Shown here one piece after another: positions 16,265 through 23,780 of a stretch of 32,465 nt of DNA. The position numbers and the translations under genes are program-made. Positions within the stretch are counted from its first letter, which is position 1. Each line of letters opens with the position of its first letter. The notes beneath the pieces are model-generated. The model was not told the origin of the DNA, searched no databases, and saw only the letters and a program-made list of their open reading frames with translations. Source of the DNA: Ilumatobacteraceae bacterium (GTDB lineage Bacteria > Actinomycetota > Acidimicrobiia > Acidimicrobiales > Ilumatobacteraceae); the NCBI GenBank assembly GCA_023262325.1, contig JALRBS010000111.1, positions 1 to 32,465 on the forward strand, in the 5' to 3' direction.

Positions 16265-16485
16265 ACGTGACGAGCCACCGCTCATCATCGTTGGCTCGAC
16301 GGGTGCTTCGGACTGCAGTCAAGAAGGGCCTGTGGGGCGGGAGTGGTCCCTGGAGGGTCGTGGCCGTCGGAGGCCTTCTCGTTCGGACTGTGGTGAGATC
16401 CGTTCGCCGCCGTCCCGAGTTGGTGCGCCGAATTCGCGTGCGTCCAGGCGATCGACTCGGCATTTCACTTCGGAAGCGGATGTGA
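16261..16485 (+). CDS. 74-residue Arg-rich protein, unknown function
   Basis: A 74-residue strongly basic protein with a short hydrophobic middle (about 29-44, GPWRVVAVGGLLVRTVV) and many Arg residues, ending GISLRKRM. The start overlaps the preceding stop (GTGA) and the stop overlaps the ttuB-like start (GTGA), which is the main evidence that it is real. It could be membrane-associated or nucleic-acid-binding; nothing decides between them. Confidence 0.62.
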   Translation: MNVTSHRSSSLARRVLRTAVKKGLWGGSGPWRVVAVGGLLVRTVVRSVRRRPELVRRIRVRPGDRLGISLRKRM

Positions 16486-16682
16486 CGGTGTTCGTTCGAT
16501 TGCGGCAGCCGAGCCGAGTGATCGAAGTTCGCGGTGGTCGAACAGCACGTGCGGTTCTCATGGATCTCGAACTCGTCGCCGAGGCGCATCTCGTGATTTG
16601 TAACGGCGCTCTCGTGCCTGCTGACACGTATCTTGCCGAAACGGACGAGATTGAAATTCGTCCGGTGATTTCAGGCGGCTGA
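16482..16682 (+). CDS. ttuB: MoaD/ThiS-like beta-grasp protein with C-terminal Gly-Gly, TtuB-like sulfur carrier
   Basis: A 66-residue protein with the size and strand order of ThiS/MoaD/TtuB: an opening strand MTVFVRL, an ICNGALVPADT segment, and ETDEIEIRPVISGG at the end. The terminal Gly-Gly is the site where E1-like enzymes adenylate and thiocarboxylate such carriers. Position directly before a ttuA gene makes TtuB, the sulfur donor for 2-thioribothymidine in tRNA, the best assignment; in Thermus thermophilus TtuB also forms protein conjugates. The GTG overlaps the previous stop by 4 bases, and ttuA starts 2 bases after its stop. No E1 (TtuC/MoeB-like) gene is in the window. It could still be another ThiS-family carrier. 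Confidence 0.82.
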   Translation: MTVFVRLRQPSRVIEVRGGRTARAVLMDLELVAEAHLVICNGALVPADTYLAETDEIEIRPVISGG

Positions 16683-16684
16683 CG

Positions 16685-17674
16685 ATGTCCAAGTGTCGAT
16701 CGTGTGGTGAGCCTGCGGTTATCGACCTGGCCCGCCACAATGCCAATTTTTGTGCAGAGCACTTTCTTCAGTTGTGTCGTCGGCAGCTTCGAAAGGCGAT
16801 CGACGAGTTCGAGATGTTTGACGAAAACGACCGAATTCTTGTCGCTGTCTCTGGCGGTAAAGATTCGCTAGCGCTCTGGGACATGCTCATTGATGAGGGA
16901 TTTCGAGCCGATGGTCTCTATATCGGACTCGGAATCGGCGACTACAGCGATGCGAGTGGTGTCGTCACACGCGCGTTCGCCGAACAACGAGGGCTGACAT
17001 TGCATGAAGTAGATCTTCGGGAGGCTCACGGTATTGATGTGCCGACTGCGGCGTACCGATCCGGGCGCGCACCGTGTTCGGCGTGCGGGCTGACGAAACG
17101 GCATCTCTTTGACGCTGTCGCGAGCGAGTATGGATATGACGTGCTCGCCACTGGCCACAATCTCGACGATGAGGCGGCGGTGCTCTTTGGAAATACGTTG
17201 CGCTGGGACGTTGAGTATCTCAGGCGACAGGCGCCGGTTCTTCCTTCGCGAGATGGGTTCGGCAAGAAGGTCAAGCCATTGGTGCGTCTCACCGAACGTG
17301 AGATGGCGGCCTGGTGCATTCTGAGGGGCATCGACTACATCGTTGAAGAGTGTCCGATGGCGATTGGGAATCGTCATCTGGGATACAAAACCGCACTGAA
17401 TGCGATTGAAGAGACCTCCCCTGGAAGCAAGGCGTCCTTCTACCTCGGATTCCTCGAACGGATGCGACCGGTGATTGAGCAGGCCGTCGCGCACGACCCC
17501 GCTGTGCCATGTCCTTCCTGCGGTTCGCCGACTGGGCGATCGGGCGAAATCTGTGCGTTCTGTCGACTTGTTGCATCAACTAGTGAAAGTGAGCCGGTTC
17601 CAGTGAGAATGTTGCTCGGAAAGCAGGCACGCAACGTGTTTGATGCACAGTGGGGGACGAGCAATGACCGGTGA
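16685..17674 (+). CDS. ttuA: TtuA/TtcA-family tRNA 2-thiolation enzyme
   Basis: A 329-residue ATP-pyrophosphatase with the TtuA/Ncs6 layout. N-terminal zinc site: C4, C7, C23, H26. The PP-loop SGGKDS is at residues 56-61 and activates the uridine by adenylation. Cys131, Cys134 and Cys223 (CSAC and EECP) match the three cysteines that hold the iron-sulfur cluster in this family. A C-terminal zinc site is formed by C276, C279, C290 and C293. TtuA adds sulfur to C2 of T54 (m5U54) in the tRNA T-loop, using the TtuB thiocarboxylate. The two flanking zinc sites distinguish it from TtcA. Its last 11 bases overlap trmI. Confidence 0.9.
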   Translation: MSKCRSCGEPAVIDLARHNANFCAEHFLQLCRRQLRKAIDEFEMFDENDRILVAVSGGKDSLALWDMLIDEGFRADGLYIGLGIGDYSDASGVVTRAFAEQRGLTLHEVDLREAHGIDVPTAAYRSGRAPCSACGLTKRHLFDAVASEYGYDVLATGHNLDDEAAVLFGNTLRWDVEYLRRQAPVLPSRDGFGKKVKPLVRLTEREMAAWCILRGIDYIVEECPMAIGNRHLGYKTALNAIEETSPGSKASFYLGFLERMRPVIEQAVAHDPAVPCPSCGSPTGRSGEICAFCRLVASTSESEPVPVRMLLGKQARNVFDAQWGTSNDR

Positions 17675-18509
17675 ACGAACTTTCGCCTACGGCGAACGCG
17701 TGCTGCTTCTCGATCAGAAGCGTCGGCGCTACCTCATCGAGTTGGCTCAGGGTGGCGAATTTCATAGTCATGCCGGGTTTGTTCCCCACTCTGAGATCAT
17801 TTCTGTGGTGGAAGGATCGGTTGTACGAAGCACACGTGGTGCTGAGTACACCGCTCTTCGGCCAACCTTGGAGGATTTCGTTCTCGAGATGCCGCGCGGC
17901 GCGCAGGTCATCTATCCAAAGGATCTCGCACCGATATGTGTGCTTGCCGACATCGCACCTGGAGTAAAGGTTTTTGAGAGCGGAATTGGATCTGGGGCTC
18001 TGTCGATGACGATGCTTCGATGGGGTGCATCAATCGTTGGCTATGAGATACGGGAGGACTTTGCGAATCGTGCCCGCGCCAACGTCACGTCGTTTTTGGG
18101 GGAGGAGGTTCTCGACCGTTACGTCGTTCGAATTGCCGACTCGTACGAGGGCATCGCATTGGAAGACGGGCCGTTCGATCGGGTTGTGTTGGATCTTCCT
18201 GAGCCTTGGCAAGTTGTTCCGCATGCCGAACATGTGCTTCGCCCCGGCGGGATTCTCGTGGCGTATACGCCATCAATTTTGCAGGCGGCCCGCACACGTG
18301 AAACCTTGAAAGGTAGGTGGATTGACACGCGAACGATCGAAGTGCTCCACCGGGGTTGGCATATTGATGGACAGGCCGTCCGACCGGATCACCGCATGGT
18401 GGCCCACACTGGATTTCTTACCGTGGGACGATTTTTGGGCAAGGGGCACCGAACGATCGGCGACTCAGTCGATATCGAAGATGAATCAGAGGATCAGGGT
18501 TCGATGTAA
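17664..18509 (+). CDS. trmI: tRNA (adenine-58-N1)-methyltransferase TrmI
   Basis: A 281-residue Rossmann methyltransferase that makes m1A58 in the tRNA T-loop with S-adenosylmethionine. An N-terminal small beta domain (1-75, GERVLLLDQKRRRYLI) precedes the catalytic domain, with the SAM motif VFESGIGSGALS (103-114), the acidic YEIRED (127-132) and DLPEPW in the catalytic region. Length fits bacterial TrmI with a short acidic C-terminal tail. It overlaps ttuA by 11 bases; in Mycobacterium tuberculosis trmI (Rv2118c) also lies near mpa, so the link to the proteasome locus is conserved. The ATG at 17664 was preferred over 17640. Confidence 0.95.
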   Translation: MTGERTFAYGERVLLLDQKRRRYLIELAQGGEFHSHAGFVPHSEIISVVEGSVVRSTRGAEYTALRPTLEDFVLEMPRGAQVIYPKDLAPICVLADIAPGVKVFESGIGSGALSMTMLRWGASIVGYEIREDFANRARANVTSFLGEEVLDRYVVRIADSYEGIALEDGPFDRVVLDLPEPWQVVPHAEHVLRPGGILVAYTPSILQAARTRETLKGRWIDTRTIEVLHRGWHIDGQAVRPDHRMVAHTGFLTVGRFLGKGHRTIGDSVDIEDESEDQGSM

Positions 18510-18739
18510 ATGCATTCGCCGGGGCACTCCTCGGCGGACTCAACAACCGAATCCAGCTGGCTGTCAGCGAACTCTGCCATTCCATCGGCACCCTGCGGGT
18601 TGCCTTTTGCGGTTGCGTAGACCTTGTCGCCTTCTTTGACGTAAGCAAGTCCGTCGTCGAGAAGGGTGAAGACATCAGGTGCGATTTCCTCGCACAGTCC
18701 GTCACCGGTGCAGAGATCCTGGTCAATCCAGACCTTCAT
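18494..18739 (-). CDS. fdx: small ferredoxin, [3Fe-4S]/[4Fe-4S] type
   Basis: An 81-residue acidic ferredoxin. The first cluster motif is CTGDGLC (residues 8-14), the pattern of single-cluster [3Fe-4S] ferredoxins that serve P450s, and the later ECPGECIYIE supplies the remaining Cys-Pro. It carries electrons to an unknown partner in the cytoplasm. The ATG has AAGGAG upstream. It is transcribed away from arc and its 3' end overlaps the trmI 3' end by 16 bases. A ferredoxin next to arc is a recurrent arrangement in actinobacteria as I recall it. A role in supplying the iron-sulfur enzyme TtuA is possible but unproven. Confidence 0.9.
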   Translation of the reverse strand: MKVWIDQDLCTGDGLCEEIAPDVFTLLDDGLAYVKEGDKVYATAKGNPQGADGMAEFADSQLDSVVESAEECPGECIYIEP

Positions 18740-18858
18740 TGTCGATCGGGCTCCTTCGTAGTCGTCAATAACAAACCTCTCTGAGTCTACCTGAGGTGTC
18801 CTCTGAAGTGCAGATTGTGCGAACCGATGACGGTAAGCGCCGGTGGAATCCTTCGGTG

Positions 18859-18864
18859 TAGTGT
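18859..18864 (+). promoter_or_regulatory. candidate -10 element (TAGTGT) for the arc operon
   Basis: TAGTGT lies in the 145-base divergent region between fdx and arc. The expected start of transcription near 18871 falls on the AGGGAGG ribosome site (18871-18877), giving a very short leader before the ATG at 18885. No -35 consensus is visible, and the rest of the divergent region shows nothing I can name. Confidence 0.35.
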
Positions 18865-18884
18865 CGTAGAAGGGAGGTAACGCG

Positions 18885-20582
18885 ATGGGCGATGACATCG
18901 TTGCGATGAAGGCTCGTGTTGACGAACTCACCGCTGAGGTTGCCTTTCTTCGAGGTCGCCTCGCCGAACCGTCGCCGCGACTTGCATCGCTCGAGTCACG
19001 GCTTGTCGATGTTCGATCGGATCTTGCTTCGTCGACCTCACGCAACGAACGATTGAGTGCGGCATTGCGCGAAGCGAAGGAACATATTGAGTCGCTTCGC
19101 GAAGAAGTTGCGCGGCTCACCGGTACGCCGAACACCTACGGCGTCGTCCACTCGTGCAACGCAGATGGTTCGATCGACGTGATTTCATCCGGTCGGAAGT
19201 ATCGAGTGCATGTTGGCGCCGAACTTGACGTACACAATGTTGTTGCAGGGGCAGAGGTCACCCTCAATGATTCGATGATGATCGTCGGAGTTCGTGGGCC
19301 CGATCTCGTCGGCGAAATCGGAACTCTACGTGAGCTTCTCGATGATGGCATCCGTGTGGTCGTCACCGCGCGGGCCGATGAGGATCTTGTGTGTGCACTC
19401 AGTGATGAACTTCGAGGTACACGACTTCGCATCGGCGATCGTGTTCGCATTGACCACCGCTCCGCGATCGTGCTCGAGGTGCTCGGCCGCCCTGAGGTCG
19501 ACGATTTACTGCTCGAAGTTGTGCCAGATGTGACGTACGCCGATATCGGTGGTCTCGACGAGCAAATTTCCGCAATTGCAGATGCGGTCGAGTTGCCGTT
19601 TCTTCACGCAGATCTCTATGCCGAATATCGACTACCCGCCCCGAAAGGCGTGTTGCTCTACGGCCCACCGGGCTGCGGAAAGACGCTCATCGCCAAGGCG
19701 GTAGCGAACAGTCTTGCTCGCAAAGTTGCGGACTCAATCGGTGAGGACAAGGGTCGGAGTTATTTCATCAACATCAAGGGCCCCGAGTTGCTCAACAAAT
19801 ACGTAGGTGAGACGGAGCGACAAATCCGTCTGATCTTTGAACGTGCGCGAGAGAAGAGTGAAGAAGGTTGGCCCGTCATCGTGTTTTTTGACGAAATGGA
19901 TTCGATGTTCCGTACTCGGGGCACGGGAGTCTCGTCAGATATGGAGTCAACGGTTGTGCCACAGTTGCTCGCTGAGATCGATGGCGTTGAGGGACTTGAG
20001 AATGTCATTGTGATTGGCGCAACGAACCGTGAGGATTTGATCGACCCGGCGATCCTTCGACCAGGCCGACTTGATGTGAAGATTCGGGTTGATCGTCCGA
20101 ATGAGCAGGCAGCCCGCCACGTGTTCGCTCGCTATCTCAATGACGATCTCCCTCTTGCTGACGATGTGCCTGCAGCCGACATGATCGAAAAAGCGGTTGA
20201 AGAGATGTACCGCACAGATTCCGCAAACGAATTTCTCGAAGTCACCTATGCGAACGGTGACAAGGAAGTGCTCTATTTCCGAGATTTCGCGTCAGGCGCA
20301 ATGATCGAGAATGTCGTACGTCGAGCAAAAAAATCCGCGATCAAGCGGCTTCTCGCCGGCGGGGCGAAAGGCATCTCATCCGACGACCTCGTTGCTGCGG
20401 TGCGCGATGAATTTCGAGAGCACGAGGATTTGCCAAATACGACGAATCCAGACGATTGGGCGAAGGTTTCAGGTCGCAAGGGTGAGCGGATCACCTTTAT
20501 TCGGACGCTCGTCGATCGTGCCGAACCGAATTTGTTCGGCGGGCGTGCGATCGAAAGAACTCCTACTGGGCAATATTTGTAG
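18885..20582 (+). CDS. arc: proteasome-associated AAA+ ATPase (ARC/Mpa)
   Basis: A 565-residue hexameric unfoldase that recognises pupylated proteins and feeds them to the 20S proteasome. An N-terminal coiled coil (about residues 5-78) captures Pup; tandem OB domains follow (about 82-205); the AAA domain carries Walker A GPPGCGKT (260-267), Walker B FFDEMD (334-339) and the pore-region KYVGE. The C-terminus ends GQYL, the tail with a penultimate Tyr that docks into the proteasome alpha ring. AGGGAGG lies 7 bases before the ATG. dop starts 5 bases after its stop, so arc heads the proteasome operon. Confidence 0.98.
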   Translation: MGDDIVAMKARVDELTAEVAFLRGRLAEPSPRLASLESRLVDVRSDLASSTSRNERLSAALREAKEHIESLREEVARLTGTPNTYGVVHSCNADGSIDVISSGRKYRVHVGAELDVHNVVAGAEVTLNDSMMIVGVRGPDLVGEIGTLRELLDDGIRVVVTARADEDLVCALSDELRGTRLRIGDRVRIDHRSAIVLEVLGRPEVDDLLLEVVPDVTYADIGGLDEQISAIADAVELPFLHADLYAEYRLPAPKGVLLYGPPGCGKTLIAKAVANSLARKVADSIGEDKGRSYFINIKGPELLNKYVGETERQIRLIFERAREKSEEGWPVIVFFDEMDSMFRTRGTGVSSDMESTVVPQLLAEIDGVEGLENVIVIGATNREDLIDPAILRPGRLDVKIRVDRPNEQAARHVFARYLNDDLPLADDVPAADMIEKAVEEMYRTDSANEFLEVTYANGDKEVLYFRDFASGAMIENVVRRAKKSAIKRLLAGGAKGISSDDLVAAVRDEFREHEDLPNTTNPDDWAKVSGRKGERITFIRTLVDRAEPNLFGGRAIERTPTGQYL

Positions 20583-20587
20583 TCGCG

Positions 20588-22078
20588 ATGGCAATACCGA
20601 AGGTCTGCGGCCTCGAAACAGAATATGGAATTCTCGTTCGAGGGGCCGAAAACAATCCGGTGACTGCCTCGGCACTGCTCATCAACTCGTACATGGCGTC
20701 GATAGGACGTCAGGTGCATTTCGACCCGACATCCGAAACGCCAGCCCAAGACGCCCGCTTCAGCCTCGGCGAAGTCGCTGAGGATTATGACCCTGAGGTC
20801 GAGTACATACCGGTCAACGCAGTGCTCGGCAATGGCGCTCGTTATTACGTCGACCACGCGCATCCAGAAATGTCCACTCCCGAAGTGCGCGACGCGCTTG
20901 AAGCAGTGACCTGGGATCGTGCGGGAGATGAGATTGTTGCGCGATCGATGGAGGTCGCCTCGCAATCACTTCCCGATGGCGTCGAGCTGCTCATTCACAA
21001 GAACAACAGCGATGGCAAGGGCAACTCATACGGCTGCCATGAGAACTATCTCGTCGACCGAACCATTCCGTTCGGCGCAATTATTAAGGCAGTCATGCCA
21101 CACTTCGTGACCCGCCAGGTGTTCTGTGGTGCCGGAAAAGTCGGCATCGAACGCCCCGGCGTTCCGATAACGACAGGGGAGTACCAGCTCTCGCAGCGAG
21201 CCGATTTCTTCGAGGAGGAAGTTGGTCTCGAAACCACCGTTCGTCGACCGATCGTCAATACCCGAGATGAACCGCATGGTGACGCCAGCCGATTCCGCCG
21301 ACTTCACGTCATCGCCGGCGACGCAAACATGTCAGAGGTCGCAACTTTTCTCAAGGTGGTGACGACCTCAATGATCCTCGCCACTGCAGAGGATCTGGCG
21401 TCGACATCGTTTCCCGAGATTGCTCGTCCGGTGCAGGCGATACGAGCGGTCAGTCACGATCCGTCACTGCGCTCGACAATTGAACTCGCCGACGGTCGAC
21501 GGGCGCGCGCCATCGAAGTTCAATGGGAGCTCTACAGCCTCGTTGAACGGTGGGCCGACAAATTTGGATTAGATGCGGTGGGTGAACGCGCCGGTGCGTT
21601 GGGTCTCGCGATGTGGTCGGAGGTGCTCGCTGATCTTGAAACGAATCCGATGCAGGCCGCCGACCGTGTCGACTGGGTAGCAAAGATGCGTTTGCTCGGC
21701 GGCTATGCCTCACGTAACGGTCTTCACACCGGTGACCTCAAACTGCGGGCGATCGATTTGCAGTACCACGATCTTCGTCGTGATCGTTGCCTTGCGAGGA
21801 GAGTCGGTTTGAAACGACTCATCGACGAGACCGACATCAATGCGGCGATGTTGATCCCTCCAGATTCCACGAGGGCCTACTTTCGGGGACGGTGCGTCGA
21901 AAAATTTGGTGATGCGGTGATTGCTGCGAACTGGGATTCGCTTGTTTTCGACCTCGGCATCGACCCACTTCGCCGAGTGCCGATGGATGATCCGTTACGC
22001 GGCACTGCCGATCTCGTGGCTAACGTAATTGACGAGAGTTCCACGGTTCTTGAATTGGTGCAGCGCCTCGGCGCCTGA
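20588..22078 (+). CDS. dop: depupylase/Pup deamidase Dop
   Basis: A 496-residue member of the glutamine-synthetase-like Dop/PafA family. LETEYG (9-14) starts the ATP/metal-binding sheet; the catalytic Asp is D89 in RYYVDHAHPE. The insertion between about residues 40 and 75, absent from PafA of this window, is the Dop loop. [18 protein letters not shown] and NTRDEPH are conserved nucleotide-site regions. Dop cleaves the isopeptide bond between Pup and substrate lysines. Since the Pup encoded next ends in Glu, its deamidase activity is not needed here. No clear ribosome site precedes the ATG; translation may be coupled to arc 5 bases upstream. Confidence 0.97.
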   Translation: MAIPKVCGLETEYGILVRGAENNPVTASALLINSYMASIGRQVHFDPTSETPAQDARFSLGEVAEDYDPEVEYIPVNAVLGNGARYYVDHAHPEMSTPEVRDALEAVTWDRAGDEIVARSMEVASQSLPDGVELLIHKNNSDGKGNSYGCHENYLVDRTIPFGAIIKAVMPHFVTRQVFCGAGKVGIERPGVPITTGEYQLSQRADFFEEEVGLETTVRRPIVNTRDEPHGDASRFRRLHVIAGDANMSEVATFLKVVTTSMILATAEDLASTSFPEIARPVQAIRAVSHDPSLRSTIELADGRRARAIEVQWELYSLVERWADKFGLDAVGERAGALGLAMWSEVLADLETNPMQAADRVDWVAKMRLLGGYASRNGLHTGDLKLRAIDLQYHDLRRDRCLARRVGLKRLIDETDINAAMLIPPDSTRAYFRGRCVEKFGDAVIAANWDSLVFDLGIDPLRRVPMDDPLRGTADLVANVIDESSTVLELVQRLGA

Positions 22079-22113
22079 CCGAAGTCTGAATACTCGAAAA
22101 GGAGTTTCATCGA

Positions 22114-22305
22114 ATGGCTGAGCGGATTCAGCGGACACGAACAGAACGTGATGAAAACGTTGACGAGGCCGAGGAGGTGTCGACGACTGCCGCAACCACT
22201 CCAGCAGCGGACGACCTTGACGACCTGCTCGACGAGATCGATGAAATCCTTGAAGAGAATGCCGAGGAGTTCGTGAAGTCGTACGTGCAGAAGGGCGGCG
22301 AGTGA
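22114..22305 (+). CDS. pup: prokaryotic ubiquitin-like protein Pup (Gly-Gly-Glu form)
   Basis: A 63-residue, largely disordered modifier. The acidic helix [20 protein letters not shown] (residues 33-52) is the part bound by the Arc/Mpa coiled coil, and the C-terminus SYVQKGGE is ligated by PafA through the gamma-carboxylate of its last residue. That residue is already Glu (codon GAG), not the Gln of mycobacterial Pup. The N-terminal charged part should initiate unfolding. AAAAGGAG lies 10 bases before the ATG. prcB begins one base after the stop. Confidence 0.98.
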   Translation: MAERIQRTRTERDENVDEAEEVSTTAATTPAADDLDDLLDEIDEILEENAEEFVKSYVQKGGE

Positions 22306-22306
22306 C

Positions 22307-23098
22307 GTGGCAATGCCGGTCTTTCAGCCTCAAAACGACCCTGGCGCAAATTTTCCGCTTCTACTCGCTCGTGCCGGCCTCGTACCTGACGACAGTTTCG
22401 AAGGGTCGGTTCCGCCCTCCCCACACGCGACGACCTGCGTCGCGTTGCGCTACGACAATGGTGTTGTCATGGCGGGCGATCGACGGGCGACGTCAGGAAA
22501 TTTGATCTCGCACCGAACGATGGAAAAGGTCGTGGAAGCGGATCGTTACTCGGGTGTTGCTATTGCGGGGGCGGCAGGACCTGCGATTGAGATGATCAGA
22601 CTCTTTCAGGTGCAGCTCGAGTATTACGAAAAAGTTCAGGGACGCTCCTTGAGTCTTGAAGGCAAGGCGAATCAACTGTCGGCAATGGTGCGCGGAAACC
22701 TTCCGGCTGCGATGCAGGGCATGGGCGTCGTGCCGATCTTTGCGGGGTACGACACCGCGCGCGAGGTCGGACGCCTGTGGGCGTACGACATGCTCGGCGG
22801 TCGTTACGAAGAGCGCGAACACGTTGCGACGGGCTCCGGATCACTTCACGCTGGAACGGTGATCAAAGTCGGTTACCGCGCAGACCTCTCTCGCGATGAC
22901 GCGGTGATGCTGGTGTCGCGGAGCCTCTGGGAGGCGGCAGACGCCGATTCTGCGACCGGTGGTCCCGACGTCTTGCGCGGCATTTATCCGATTGTGGCGA
23001 CGATCGATGCCGATGGCTGGAACCTTGTCGGTGATGCCGAGTTGGCGGGAGTCTTTGAGAGTATCCGTTCGCTTGTCACGAGAGGCAGTGCGACATGA
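22307..23098 (+). CDS. prcB: proteasome beta subunit
   Basis: A 263-residue precursor of the catalytic 20S subunit. A propeptide of 41 residues ends in PHA, followed by the active-site Thr42 (TTCVALRY); the lysine and acidic partners lie in GDRRAT and the following strands. Most homologues have Gly just before the Thr (HGTT); here it is Ala. The usual Ntn-hydrolase sandwich follows (SGVAIAGAAGPAIEMIRLF, ATGSGSLHA). The GTG at 22307 is one base after the pup stop; an ATG at 22313 would shorten it by two residues. The stop overlaps the prcA ATG by 4 bases, ensuring balanced synthesis of the two subunits. Confidence 0.97.
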   Translation: MAMPVFQPQNDPGANFPLLLARAGLVPDDSFEGSVPPSPHATTCVALRYDNGVVMAGDRRATSGNLISHRTMEKVVEADRYSGVAIAGAAGPAIEMIRLFQVQLEYYEKVQGRSLSLEGKANQLSAMVRGNLPAAMQGMGVVPIFAGYDTAREVGRLWAYDMLGGRYEEREHVATGSGSLHAGTVIKVGYRADLSRDDAVMLVSRSLWEAADADSATGGPDVLRGIYPIVATIDADGWNLVGDAELAGVFESIRSLVTRGSAT

Positions 23099-23775
23099 GC
23101 ATGCCGTATTACGTCGCGCCTGAACAAGCGATGAAGGATCGCGCTGACTTTGCGCGCAAAGGAATTGCGCGTGGTCGCGCGCTTGTTGCAATTCGATACA
23201 TCGACGGTGTTGTCATCGTCGCCGAAAATGCGTCGCAGTCGTTACGGAAGGTGAGTGAGATTTACGACCGGATCGCGTTCGCTGGGGTCGGCAAGTACAA
23301 CGAATTTGATCAGTTACGAGTCGCGGGAATACGTGCAGCGGAACTTACCGGCTATCAATATTCACGGGACGATGTCGATGCTCGAAGTCTTGCCAATGAC
23401 TACGCGCAATTGCTTGGAAACTCCTTCACGCACGGCATGAAGCCAATGGAGGTCGAAATTCTTGTCGCCGAGGTAGGCGGCGATGGCTCACAGGATGAGA
23501 TGTTCCACATCATGTATGACGGCACGGTCATCGATCGACCCAATGTGTGTGCGCTCGGAGGGGAGTCCGAGGCCATACAGACGAGATTGGCGTCAGAATT
23601 TCGCGATGCAATGAGCCTTGCGGAAGCGTTGAAACTCGGCGTAAACGCCCTTTCGGGTGCCGATCGAGCACTCGACGCACAATCGCTTGAAGTGGCGGTA
23701 CTCGCCCGAGGCGATCGACGACGATGCTTTCAGCGTGTCGGCCGCGACGATGTCGCATCGATGATTGCGGGTTGA
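23095..23775 (+). CDS. prcA: proteasome alpha subunit
   Basis: A 226-residue alpha subunit forming the outer rings of the 20S core and the gate. The N-terminus MSMPYYVAPEQAMKDR is the gating segment, followed by ARKGIARGRALVAI typical of actinobacterial PrcA. There is no propeptide or catalytic Thr, as expected. The C-terminus is short (ends after ASMIAG), lacking the extended acidic or Ala-rich tail of mycobacterial PrcA. The ATG overlaps the prcB stop, and the pxpA start lies at or within 6 bases of its stop. Confidence 0.97.
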   Translation: MSMPYYVAPEQAMKDRADFARKGIARGRALVAIRYIDGVVIVAENASQSLRKVSEIYDRIAFAGVGKYNEFDQLRVAGIRAAELTGYQYSRDDVDARSLANDYAQLLGNSFTHGMKPMEVEILVAEVGGDGSQDEMFHIMYDGTVIDRPNVCALGGESEAIQTRLASEFRDAMSLAEALKLGVNALSGADRALDAQSLEVAVLARGDRRRCFQRVGRDDVASMIAG

Positions 23776-23780
23776 CGCAA

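Noticed and set aside
18740-18884. Riboswitch or small RNA in the fdx-arc divergent region.
   Set aside because: I see no conserved aptamer-like structure, only a -10-like hexamer and a ribosome-binding site.
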